Assembly (NCBI RefSeq): GCF_032854445.1
Contig: NC_088295.1
Coordinates: forward strand, 18,525,385-18,589,384
From: Liolophura sinensis
Lineage: Eukaryota > Mollusca > Polyplacophora > Chitonida > Chitonidae
Direction of reading: 5' to 3'
Length of the DNA stretch: 64,000 bases
A program made the translations under genes and the position numbers. The notes under the pieces are model-generated. The model was given only the letters and a program-made list of their open reading frames with translations, searched no databases and was not told the origin of the DNA. Positions 33,671 through 45,400 of the stretch are shown in pieces (position 1 is the first letter of the stretch; the number at the start of each line of letters is the position of its first letter).

Positions 33671-35645
33671 TTTACCAAGTTTATTTTCTTCATAAAAGTC
33701 TCAAATCTCAAGAATTTTTGTAAATAAAATATATCAGTCAACAAAATCACACACGATAACAGTTAATATCCCCTGGGTATTATGACAGATTTAACAGAGA
33801 GAGAGCGAGTTTGTGGCAGATGTGAGGCAATTGGCCGTGAGGATGAGTGAGTACACCATTGTTATGCCTGCATATATCAGAGAGAGTCCTGGAAAAATAC
33901 ATGCCCAAATCAGTCTAGTTACCACAGCAACAAAATCTTCCCAGGGGGAAAACAAAATTTAATATTTTACACAGTTATAGAGAAGACAAGACTGGGAAAT
34001 GACAATAATTTACATTCGACCAATACCTCATCAAATTTATCTATTCATCCATTCAAGCTATCCAACTATGAATTACAATCAAGTACAGGTATTTTTAATA
34101 TAAACACTGTTTTTCTAGCTCTGAAAAATGTCTTATTCTAGTATACGCCCTTTTAAATTGTTTCCTTATAAGGTGTAGTCCTTGAATAAAGTCATATGGA
34201 ATATCTAAGGCAACAATTTAAAAAAGAAAACAAAACAAGCATTCTGGAAGTATTGCCTTTGCATACTGTTACCTATTGCTATTATTCTGTCAAAAATAGT
34301 ACAAACAGACCTGAAATCAAATTTGATCTGGAACTTGTTTTGGTGAAGATATGTACTAGTTTCAGTTCAGAATAAGGAACACTTTTGAAACCAGAAAAAT
34401 TTCATGACGAGCTGACAGATGAAGGGTAACCCAAAAATCCCCTCTGCTAAAGAAAAGGGACTAAAAAAAAGAAAAGATACGTGTAGTTTCTAAGCGTTCC
34501 TACATTTCATATACCCGTAATGGTTTGCATGCAGATACACAATTGAATCTAACAGACCAACTCCCATGTAGCATACATTCATATTCCACATGCTTCTGTT
34601 TGATTTGAGATTTTCTTCATGCTTCCCAGAACAACTCTTGGAATTAAAAATCTGTACTGTTACATTCACAAACCTAGTGCTCAGTCGTGCCACCTCCAAG
34701 TCATTTAATATGACAAAGTTCTACGCCACAAAAACAGGTTTTCTACAATCTAAAAGCAAATCTGACTACCTCTAACCTACATCTAGTTATTTGTGAATAA
34801 TGAAGACCACAACATCACACTTTAATTAGCGCAATGTAACTGGCATGTCAACAGCAGGTGAACATCACTGGCCACTACTTTTGTGTCACTTGTATTTCTG
34901 ACTTTTTTTTGCCTATTATTCATGAACAACAGGGTAATCGGAGGTAAGAATTACTCTGGGACTAAAGCAAGCCTCTTTTTGTGCTCGCAACTGTTACATA
35001 TTGAGGACCGCGCAGCCCAATAACCAAGTTCCTGGTTAGTGTATGCTTTAGAGTGGTAAACGTAGAAGTAAAGCTGGGACATGAACAGCTAATTGGTCTC
35101 TTTCATCATTGCTGCATGTAGCATAAACTTATTCTACTTTCTACATTCAGCTTCTACTTCTGTGAAAAGTCAGGAAAAAGAACAAGTATTGGAGTAAAAT
35201 GTATCACTTATTGTAAAGTTTAAAACCAAGGACACAAAAATTAAAAATACAAAAAATTAATCACACATTTATGAACTTTCTCCATTCCTTTCCTTGAAAG
35301 ACATTATCCAAGGCTGTCAGAACAACATGCTAAAATCTTTACAGTTCTTCACCTTCTGAATGGCATAACAAATGACAGACGTTGTGACCCTCACAGAGTC
35401 ATACGAAATATACTGATATGTCATATCTAAGATATGAAATACATAGATGACAAACCACATATTGATGATCTCGCCAACTGTTGTAATTGTCATCACAGTT
35501 AAAAAGCAAACAAATGTAAGTCGAATAAAAGCATAAAAGTGACCAGCAGCAAGTTTGGGCATCTAAGCAAGGCATGACCTTGACAAGAGGTGAGTCTATT
35601 ACTGTCAAGCAGATGTCCACAGTCTCACACTGACTGAGCTATAAT
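33671..35645 (-). other. Presumed PPM1K 3' UTR
   Basis: This stretch is AT-rich with no coding exon on either strand. A minus-strand AATAAA (plus tttatt at about 33680-33685) about 2 kb beyond the PPM1K stop is a candidate polyadenylation signal. Confidence 0.4.
33680..33685 (-). terminator. Candidate polyadenylation signal for PPM1K
   Basis: AATAAA on the minus strand lies about 1.96 kb downstream of the PPM1K stop, within unique sequence rather than a SINE tail. Confidence 0.35.
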
Positions 35646-37262
35646 CTACCTGTACCTGGACCCTGAGAAGTTGCGCCCTAGACTGTAGGGTATGGAAGCT
35701 GTGGACCTCTGGTACTTTCCCCAGGCCCCAAAAGGCACTACCACAGCTGTGGCATTGTCATCAGAGCCAAACTGAAGGGCCTGGTCAGTTATAAGAATAG
35801 CAGCTTCTGAAGGAACTTCACAGCAAGACACAATGTCCACTAGCTCCTGGTCATTCATAACGAAACTTATCCCATCAGTTATCAACACCATAAAGGCATC
35901 TTTCCCATGCTTTATCTGAAATCAGAGTCATGACAAAAAGAATTAGAAATAACAGCGTGTGTAATAAATGTCACCTCGACGCTAAATGTAACCTTGATGC
36001 TACACAATGCCATATGTTTGATAAACAATTTACTCCCTACATTATTTAATACATACTGGCTAGAGAAATCAATTAGAATTAGAAATAACAGCATGTGTAA
36101 TAAATGTCACCTCAATGCTAAATGTAACCTTGATGCTACACAATGCCATATGTTTGATAAACAATTTACTCCCTACATCATTTAATACATACTGGCTAGA
36201 GAAATCAAACACAAACCTCTCTGCAAGTCACCTCCGGAATGGCTGTGACTCCAGCAGCCTTCAGCTCCACATCACCAATACTTCTGGTCATTGTAAGCCG
36301 CCCGTTCACCAAGCACCTGCCCAGGCTGTCAGCCACCACTGTGCCCCCTGCCTCCTTCACTCTGATAGCTTCATCCCTGTCATCAGGGTGATGGTCAGTG
36401 GTCATCCTTATAGCCTTACCTCCTCGGCACAGCACAGCCCTGCTATCTCCAACATGAGCCACCACTAGCTCTGTACTATCCCTCAACAGGCACACCGTAG
36501 CTGTTGTCCCAGAATTGAAAAAGTCCCCGTCTGACACAATAAAATGTGCACACATGAACATGTTTATAAAAACTTGGACGTATGGTACATGTTTAAACAT
36601 TATATGAAAGACTGTTTTTTTATTTATTTTTTGTTCAATGCTAGTTTACTGATATTCCAGGAGTGAAAGGATCACATGGATATTTTCAACAGTCATTTCA
36701 TGGAAATTAACAAATTATACTCACTCATGTGATAGTAACGTAGGTGTCTTGTGAGAGCATTGTTGATATCTGTAAAGGAATGGGTGAGGACCTCCTTCAG
36801 GTCTTGAGTTTTCTGAAGCCAGAAGTTGATATGGTCCGAGATACTAACACAGGTGAACTCTGAGGCCAAGTCGCCACAGTGTCCGTCGAATACCCCAAAC
36901 AGAAGTAGGTTGTCGGACAGCTGAGTCTTAATAAGACGGTCTTCATTGTTCTTCCTTCGGCCCAGAAGACTTGCACAGCCGACCTTGTGTAGCGGAATCT
37001 GTGGAATTGGCTTTCCACGTTTGATGCTCTCTTCAACCAGTATTGGAAGTTCTAATCTGTTGTTCCAAGACCCTAAAGTATCAAAGTTCACACCTTGCTG
37101 TCGCTCTCCAATATTTTCCGGGTCTGTCAATGCCTTGTGACTCAATGAAGGGCCTGTCGAGACCAATCGCCATGAACGCCAACTACTTGGGTCGAAACTC
37201 CTGCCCTTTGCCCATAGTCTTGGGACATAAGCAATGAAAGATGATCTTCCTACTAAAAGCAT
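35646..37262 (-). CDS. PPM1K: PPM1K, mitochondrial PP2C-type Ser/Thr phosphatase (3 coding exons, 373 aa)
   Basis: Coding exons: 36725-37262, 36217-36530, 35646-35915; 1,122 nt, phases agree. Human PPM1K is 372 aa. The first 40 residues are Arg/Ser-rich with few acids ([20 protein letters not shown]), a matrix-targeting presequence. PP2C motifs in order: GRRKNNEDR (101-109), [10 protein letters not shown] (122-131), SGTTATV (187-193), [11 protein letters not shown] (204-214), MTTDHHPDD (222-230), [12 protein letters not shown] (255-266), LITDGISF (295-302), [16 protein letters not shown] (335-350). The tail [11 protein letters not shown] is characteristic of PPM1K, which dephosphorylates the branched-chain ketoacid dehydrogenase E1-alpha and so promotes BCAA breakdown. 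DGHGG is here DGHCG. The acceptor at 37278-37280 lies 15 nt upstream of the ATG, so a noncoding 5' exon is expected further upstream. Exon 2 uses donor gtttgt. Confidence 0.95.
35941..36212. repeat. 136-bp tandem duplication in PPM1K intron 2
   Basis: The block starting aattagaaataacagc at 35941 recurs at 36077 with only a few substitutions, both copies ending at ctggctagagaaatca. The near-identity suggests a recent duplication. The second copy ends about 7 bp before the exon 2 donor (36216). Confidence 0.9.
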
Positions 37263-37547
37263 CCAGTAGCTGTAACTCTGCAATATAATCCAAAATTTTA
37301 TACAAATTAAGACAGAATGATCACAATACTTTCCACATTTAGAGACAATTGAACAGAATGCGTTTGTCCAGAGTGAATGGATAAAGAGTGATGAAATGCT
37401 TTTGCAAAATATGAACAGACGTTTAATACCTCAACATGTAGGTGGGTGTAGATGCCATCCCACAAGAGACCGTATGAAGAAACTTGTGTCTTAACTGATA
37501 ACATACAACTTATGTCCTTATTATCTGGAGACTCAGTTTGCTCCCTC

Positions 37548-37625
37548 TGTAATGCTGGCCGCCATCGTGTAAGTGAAATATTCTTGAATAAGGCATAAAA
37601 TACCAATGAAATAAACAAATAAATC
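37548..37625 (+). mobile_element. SINE 3' fragment upstream of PPM1K
   Basis: Reads taatgctggccgccatcgtg, taagtgaaatattcttgaat, then accaatgaaataaacaaataaa. Confidence 0.75.
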
Positions 37626-39237
37626 TTGAGCAGATTTGAAAAGCAAAATAGTCAAGTAAAATTTGGATATAATGAGAATAAGGGTCTTCAGAAGACATTT
37701 CTGGCTAATTTGAAGTTCTACTTGGTTCTATTGACCTAGTAACTAATGTTCAAAGCTAAAAAAATTGTACTGTGCTGCTGCATATGTCAAAACAGAGCCT
37801 CGAACTCTTAGTAAGACACTAATTCGTATAAGCCCTACATAAAGTTTAAACTGCCTGTGCGGTTCATTCATTCTGATCATACTGGAAATTGAAACCCCAT
37901 CTACCAGTCAATATCTAAAAAACTTTTAGCTTATTTCATCCAGGTTAAACATCACTAAGAACACATCTAAATACCAGTAATAACCCTTTGCATTGTTTGA
38001 TTTCATCCCTTCAGTATTATATTTATATATTTAGCTGGCGTGCTAGCCCCCTCGGCCACGGAAGCCCCTAGACTTATATGACGTAACTACGGTTCTTCTT
38101 TCAAGGCATCTAGCAGCCGGTGTTACATACTCACAGAATAAATCACTTTCCAAATTATCCTTCAATTCTTATTGGTAATGTTTTAATGTAGCGTTTAACA
38201 TCAGTGGAGTTCTGCAAAACAGCATGGGGTGGCTGTAAGTGTTCTCTTTACATGCAGTCTCTCAATGGTTCACTGTTCTTTTGTAAGCCTGTTTAGCAAA
38301 GTTGGTTCAACGTTTTGGTTTTAAACCATTATGGTCTACATCGAAATGTCACTGACAATAACTGAATTGTTGTCATCACCACCCATTCAAACCACGATTT
38401 ATCTTCACTTCAATAATGTTTTGGAGTTGAGCACAAATGGAAAGTTTTAAAACTTTTTTATTTCTGGTTATGGTACTGTAATACATTCCAGAACACATAG
38501 TGTTTATAGCCTAATGTATAAACTTAATAATAACCAAATAATCTCAAGACGACCTTGTAACCATTCTTGAGGTTGATCAACAGACAAAACAACTAAGAAC
38601 ATGTGTCAATGTGAATACAAACTTCTTGTCGGGGAGATGTACATGTATATTTGACAGATAAAATATAGTTGAAATACCCTGACAAACTGTTATATGGAAA
38701 GTGCCTCAAAACTTAAAGTCTGTGCAATATTGCAACCTGTAGCTTTCCGTCCGTCAGCATATAATTAGTAAACCAGAAGTGTATGTATGATCATAACGAC
38801 GTAGTAAAATCATTTACTCATTGTCGCTCTGGATTAGCTGACAAAATACATAACCAGAGCTATCAGGTAAGTAAAAAGACAATGCGTACTTTATAAGCCA
38901 AAACACATAAGGTTTCATGTCTACACACCTGTAAATATTTTGGGAAATTTCCACGTTGTTGTTGCTATTGACTTGAAAGTCATCGTGGAGTGAACAGTGT
39001 TCATCATTGGATTTCAAAAACCTAGTTTTCACAAGCATTTCAGTTTGAATATTTAACTTTATTTGAAGTCAACAACCATGTCAATGTTCTGTACTTACCA
39101 CTTTTTAATGTAATGTCAATCTGAAAATACAGGTCACTGATTACACCCCTCTACAACTCGACAACATATAACGAGGTCTGCAGGTTACGAGATAGCAAAC
39201 CGTGTTTACTAACATTGAACTCTGTGACCCCAGCTTT

Positions 39238-39250
39238 CCCACCCGCCCCC
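39238..39250 (-). promoter_or_regulatory. GC-box-like site, possible PPM1K promoter
   Basis: On the minus strand this reads gggggcgggtggg, an Sp1/KLF-type word in an otherwise AT-rich interval about 2 kb upstream of the PPM1K start. It is weak evidence on its own. Confidence 0.25.
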
Positions 39251-39744
39251 TATTGCGCAAGTCTGTCACACTATAAAGGGAGACAACCGCAGACTTCCCT
39301 TCCTCAAGGAACGACCCACTTCAAACAAAGTGATTGTATCCTTTTTTATGTATATACAATGCTGTGAATGGAAGCTTGTAACAAGGACATGATAGCTTGA
39401 GCAACGTTGCGTGCTCATGACTAAAGAAGCAGTGTACTGCTACTAGTACTCGATCAAGTACTGGTACCCTGCTTTTCTGGCAGCTATCATGCCACTTAAG
39501 CAGGCATACGCTACTCGCCAAAGAGAATTTTGAAAGATGTTCATTGTTCATCAAGAATTCATCAAAATAAATAAATAAATAAATAAATTTAAAAAAAAAC
39601 TGTGGTCTGTAAAGTTTAGCAGTCAGTGGGCTAATTCACTCAAGTCTCATCTATTCCTGTCCAACTACAATGGACCTAGAGCTGAACCACTAAACTTGAT
39701 CACACTCCACAGCTGTCCCATAAAGGACAATCAGTGAAACTCCA

Positions 39745-39961
39745 ATCTTCTAAAGCTTTGTCTTTCGCCTTTCTCAGCTAAACTAAGTGGGACTTGTGCC
39801 TCTCATGCACCCTCAATAAATCCTCTGGTGAACACGAGTGTCTCTCTTCTGTAACCAGGAAAAAGCGTGAGTGCTTGGGGTTTAACATCGCACTTAATTT
39901 TTCAGTCATATGACAACGGAGTCTTTAGAGTGCATGTAATGTGCCTCCTTGTTGCAGGACT
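39745..39961 (-). pseudogene. Dead genomic copy of an MPRIP exon with its flanking intron
   Basis: 39745-39961 matches 46226-46453 almost base for base: the exon encoding KIDTRVHKRILLRMHERHKS and the following residues, its acceptor (ctgtaaccaggaaaaagcg) and the adjoining SINE. Because intron sequence is included, this is a DNA-level duplication, not a processed copy. The copy has lost one base in the run aataaaatcc and carries substitutions, so its frame is broken. It starts inside the exon and lies beyond the 3' end of the parent gene. Confidence 0.85.
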
Positions 39962-40165
39962 GATTTCCACCGTTCTTTTATTTAGTGCTGCTTCACAGCG
40001 ATAACTTACCGAAGGCAAGTAAGCCACCCCGCCCTAGCCATTGTACCGATACAAGTCTACCCGTCATTCCACTATCCTCTTAACGCTGAAGGCCAAGCAA
40101 GGAAACTACAAATTCCAGTATTATGGTGGGAGGAAACCGAGAAGAGCCCATAGGAAACCCACAAC
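39861..40165. mobile_element. Second SINE family, copy 1, joined to a piece of the main SINE
   Basis: Begins gcttggggtttaacatcgca, then cagtcatatgacaacggag, gtgcctccttgttgcaggac, ctgcttcacagcgataactt. It meets a main-family piece (attatggtgggaggaaaccg) at about 40118. The family's start is repeated at 46340. Confidence 0.65.
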
Positions 40166-40550
40166 CATGGAAATTCTTTGATAAAATTTCCTGTCCGAGA
40201 ATATTACCTTGGAGTATTAATAATAATTGGTGTTAGAAGATGACAGAGAATAAAAACTGACTGCCTGTAATACAGGTATCCTGCTCTCCTATTTTTCAGA
40301 GAGCAACAATTTTTCACAGGCAGGCATTTGGAAGTGCTTCTGCTGCTTCAGTATAATGGTGGAAGTCAAATGATGTCCAACAAAAACCTGACAACAGTGG
40401 AGGCAGGAAATCTGAAAAATTCCCTCCTCAAGGCTAAGCATTTGCAAGACATGTATCTTAACCTCACAGCCTGATTTGTAAATGTAACTAACAGATTATG
40501 CTATCTATCACAAATAAAGACAAACACACAGGAAATGTTCTGTCCTTACA

Positions 40551-42412
40551 CCATTTATTTTAGTTGCGGGTATTGAGTATAATGGTACTGACACTAGTTA
40601 GAAGGTAAATGAGGAGGTAAGGAGAATTTATACAGGCTGCCATCAGGGACAACTCATTCAATCTTCAGTGTGCATTTACACTCAAGCACCAGGAAATCAC
40701 ACACTTTGACAAATGTGAAACACACTGACAAAAACACAGCTATTATTTCCAAATGGCATGATAACTTCATGACATGCCAACATACACCAACCGCACTCTG
40801 AGCTACATGTATGTACAGGATTAAGGAGAAGTGACAGAATGGCTTTGCATGCTGGACTTGGTGTAATTTAGAACAAAAATAATAGAAAGCTGACAGTGAT
40901 CAGCATATCTGTTAACACAAGTGCAGTTATTATTGCCCACATAAATATTAGTTTGGACAGCTCACAGACAAATTTAATGAAAATATTTCCAATATTAAAT
41001 GCCCATACAAAAATAGTAGTTGCATAGAAAGGTTAATTGCCATTTATCACCACATATTCACAACACATCAAAAATGTTGGACAATATATTAACACACCAA
41101 TGTAACATCATCAGATACCGCTTGATGTTATTCCATAACAATAATAATAATAATAAATAAAACCAGTCTGGTGATTAACAAAGTTGCCACATACTCTAAA
41201 CAAACAATATGGGTTAGGTTAATGCAAAATATGTGAAAACTGCGTACTTCAGATCATGCAAATTTCATAACCTACAAAATCATAACTAAAACAAGGTGAA
41301 TAAATTGTAACGAATATGCTATGAGATCTTCAGAAATATTAATAATCCTTGTAACCTGATTAACTGATAAGCTTTAAAACAAGGCCCATCCCAAGATCAT
41401 CTAATTCATTTTAAACAGAATAAAAACTGATAGTACATGAACTTACATAAGTATCATGGTGGTAAAATGAAGGGTAGCACACAACCACGCACATGTATCC
41501 ATACGAGGATACCACAACCACAAACCTGAGTTCAATGAAAAGTCAACTTAAAATAATTATGTTGGAGTCACTAATAAATAACAAATGCCTACACAAATTC
41601 AAATTATTTAACAAAGAAAGACAACTGCAGTAATTAGTGTCAGTCACCCATGACTAGCTTATACCAGAGCCTTTTCCATTCGGGAGATTTCACAGTGTTC
41701 AAACCAGGTAATACTTCACCATTAGCATGATGAACAAGATGTGAAATAGCACCATAGTGAAAGTAATTAAATCCATCATAGATTCAAATGTACTTCAACA
41801 ATATCATACTAACAGGAACATGTAGGACTACAGACATGACATTTTTCTTTAGCTCTGTTTTTCAAAAGTTGCTAATACGCAACTCACAGGTAGAGACCTG
41901 CATCAAAAAGCTAGGTTTTGGCACGTACATGTATTAAACTATTGATTTTGCTTTGCATACTATGAAAGTTCATAATTAATTATTCATTTTCTCACTGAAA
42001 ACAAGTGTGTTCTTATAACATGTACGAGGAAAAACCAGTAGAACTACTCCTACCATTAGAATGGCTATGATCATCTGTGGCTAGCACAATACAAATGTTG
42101 ATTGATATACAAACATTAACATAGCCAGTATCTTGAGTTAACCAGAGACTTTTCAGTGCTGGTGACGTCAAGGTGTCAACAAGATATAATTAACAAAGAG
42201 AAGAAAAAAAAGTCTTCAGTACCACAAGCTTACACCTGTTGGTTAGCACGGTAACTGTGGTCATAATAATCTAGGATTAAATGCTCTGAAGGGTGTGGTG
42301 AGTTGCACCAGCAGTGTACATAAAATATGGGTAAAGCTGTGGAAGTAGCTGCCTTGAGTGAGTTAACAATACTGGTGATAGATGTGTGAAATCGCTCAGC
42401 CTCTCGGTCTGC
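40551..42412 (-). other. Presumed MPRIP 3' UTR
   Basis: This is about 1.9 kb of AT-rich sequence without SINEs or coding frames. It ends at a minus-strand AATAAA (plus tttatt, 40554-40559), which is a candidate polyadenylation signal. Confidence 0.5.
40554..40559 (-). terminator. Candidate polyadenylation signal for the MPRIP-like gene
   Basis: Minus-strand AATAAA about 1.85 kb past the stop codon, at the boundary between repeat-free UTR-like sequence and repeat-bearing intergenic DNA. Confidence 0.4.
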
Positions 42413-45400
42413 TTAGGGCTTATTAAATCGTGAACTGTTGCTCTTCAGGAGGCCTCCTGTGGCTGAAGGCGACTTAACCACCTCTTCTAGCTTTCCCTTT
42501 ATCATTGGAAGTTTCGAAATGGAAGGGAGAGAGGGACTGCTCTTAGAACGCCTCAAGTCTGCAAGAGACAAACAAAAAAGATGTTCATTTTATAAGCACA
42601 CAATATTGGCAGGATTCCTATATGTGATGGTAGGAAGCATTCAAGCATCAGAACACAATTCTTATTCAAGACGAACTAAGAAAACTGAATAAAACCTAGA
42701 ACATTGACTAGTATTATTAAAAAAGTTCAAATGATTCAGTTAGGTTTATTTATATTGTGCTCATGCAGACAGAAGTACACTACACTCTTCATCTAAAGAT
42801 AGAGAGGGAGCCAATTTCAGTACTGTTGGGTGCTAGGCACAGGACTCTCTCCACATTTTGTTAATTTAAGTTTGCATTACTTCTATTACTGTTGTTGATA
42901 TTTCAAGCATTGTAGTTACCTCTTGGTCTGTGGCGTCTTCTTTGACCATCACGACTTATATGTCCAGCAGCTTCCTTCTTTAGCCCACCCCTTTGTGGAC
43001 TTGGACTACGGTCTCTTTGGTTGAATGAAGAAACTAATAAAAAAATTGCACAAAAAACATTTAAGATGAATATGATTATGCAAAGAACTTTCGCTCAGAA
43101 ATTGTACAAACTTTAGATTATTTTTCAAGAATGTACAGCTACGTTTTGCGTTATCATAGTTTCACAAGGCACATTGTAAATTGCATTACATTTTCATGTT
43201 TCTATTTACTTGCCCAGTTTTAAGGATTTATGAAACTGGAGCACCCAGAGAAGTTTATACTTGTAATCTTATCATGGTCACATCTGATCCATTCTCCGTT
43301 GAGCTGAAAAGATCCCTTTTTGAGATTTAACAGCTCCTTGACATTTCTCCACTATTTAAGCTGAATAAATTGAGCTCCATGTTTCTGTCCACCTCCATAA
43401 GGCTCCTACCTCTTCGTAGCCCTTTCTTCCCCTCTCCTCTGAAGCCCAGTAAAGCCTGTTCTAGTTTCCTCTTGAGCTTTTCCACTTCTTCCTCGTGCTC
43501 CGTGGACAAAGCCTGGTACTTGTTGTATAGCTCATTATATTGGCTGGATATCTGCTCCTGGCCCTAAAACCACAAAATCTCAAAGAGGATCTTCACACAA
43601 CACAAACAACAAGAAATAGTGTGTTTGCCCCAAAAAATCATTTTAAAAATGATTTTTCAGTCATTTAACACTGATGTTGACAATACTATCCATACATTTA
43701 CCAAATTTTCTACACTTGAATGATAGCATGGAGCAAATAGCAATGATTACATATACTTTGTTTGTCTAACCATAAACTTCATCAAAGCTCTGAAAGTGCA
43801 GTAATCAAGTTTCAAGGCCAATTTCCATACAAAAAATGTTTCAAGAATTCAATTTTGTGTGTAGACAATATAGTTAGTGCCTTCATACCATTGATAATTA
43901 TATACCTCATTAGTTATCATTTTTCAAACATCCTTTTATAATCTACAAGAATTGGAATCAGAGGAGATCATACACTTCCAATGTTAATGTACACAGTTCA
44001 GATTGCGGTCTCTGATTCATTGTTGTTGGGGAAGGGCAGATTTAAGCTGTGGTATACAAAGCTTACCTCTTGGGATTTTTGAAGTCTTTCTTTCATGACT
44101 TTCAACTGTTCCTTCATCTGTTTCACTTCTGTATCTTTCACTCTGGCTATCACCTGGAGAACACATGTATGTCAAGCTTTTTGAGCAGAGAGCGGACAAT
44201 ATTAATACACAGAATGATCCAAAATGTCATGATCATGTAAATAAGTTAGTTCTCAGCCTTGCTTTAATGACCACTACACAATGATCAACAAAATCAAGCA
44301 ACGCTGAATGTCAAGGGGTCTAAAATCAGAGACGTAATGCCCAAAATTTTCAACTCTTCCACATGAACTTGTCTAAAACCAACAATGACTAGATAAAGAG
44401 TAATTATTTCCTAACTAAAGCACCCTTTAATTATCTAGTCCCAGCAAGACAATGGGATTGTACAAAAGGTGTCCACATGTATACCATTCTGAATAATTTA
44501 CGTGTATAGAGTAAAGGGAAAAGTACCATGTAGTGCTCAGAATCCAAATTTTGATGTTCTCTTGGGTATGAATGTAACAATACGCCTTGATACAGCCTAG
44601 GACACTAACCTGGGCATTGTAAAGCTCTTCCTTGTCTGGTTTGGCCGAAGCCTTTGACGACGCCTCTGATCCTTTACTGGCCACAGCTTTTAACTTCTCT
44701 AACTCTTTGGTCATACTAGTGTTCAAGTGATCATTTCTACAACAGAAAATGTTAAATCTGTTGAAATGGAAATATCAAAAAAAAAAAAAACAAAATAAAA
44801 ACAACACACATATTTAAAACAACACACAAGCAACAAACTGTTAAAATGCAGCTTATTGGAAATAATGTCTTCAGCTGTAGAGAAAGAGACAGTATTGTTC
44901 ACTGACATAATTTCAGTCATGGACAGCAACACTACACTGGCCCAAATATGCATGTGAAAAACACTACACAGGCAATCAAATCCAGTTCTCTGACAAACAC
45001 CTTTATCTAAAGACCAGACGACGACACAGTTTGGAGACACGTCATCTCTCATTGCTTGTAGAAAATTATTTACAAACTTTCATCAGGCTTAGGAAAACTC
45101 TGAAAGTTTCCACTTGGTCTTCTAACAAAGTGGTGACTGTAAAATTGTGTTCAGGCCATATCATTCCACAAACCTGAGAGCTAACTGACGAATCTCCTTC
45201 CTGTGTTCAGTGTTTGACTTGAATAATTTCTCTTGCAAATCCTTCATCTCTTCATTCTTCTTTTTGAATTTTTCCTTCAGTTTGGTTACTTCTTCCTTAA
45301 GATGCTCCACTTCAAGACTGTAAAGCAAAATATTGAAGAATGACAACTTAATAAATCTTTCATAGAACTAGAATGTGCTTCTATGATTCTTATCCGAAGT

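Larger units (their letters stand above)
37278..40550. other. Region between PPM1K and the MPRIP-like gene
   Basis: It must contain the noncoding 5' exon(s) and promoter of PPM1K. A GC-box-like cccacccgccccc at 39238-39250 is the only promoter-type signal I noted. SINE pieces lie at 37548-37625 and about 38034-38066. The segment 39745-39961 is a decayed copy of an MPRIP exon with its SINE flank. No other gene is seen. Confidence 0.45.

Noticed and set aside
39768-39870. Possible functional extra exon of MPRIP at 39.8 kb
   Set aside because: It lies beyond the MPRIP stop and probable poly(A) site, has lost a base that breaks the frame, and is clearly derived from the exon at 46.2 kb.
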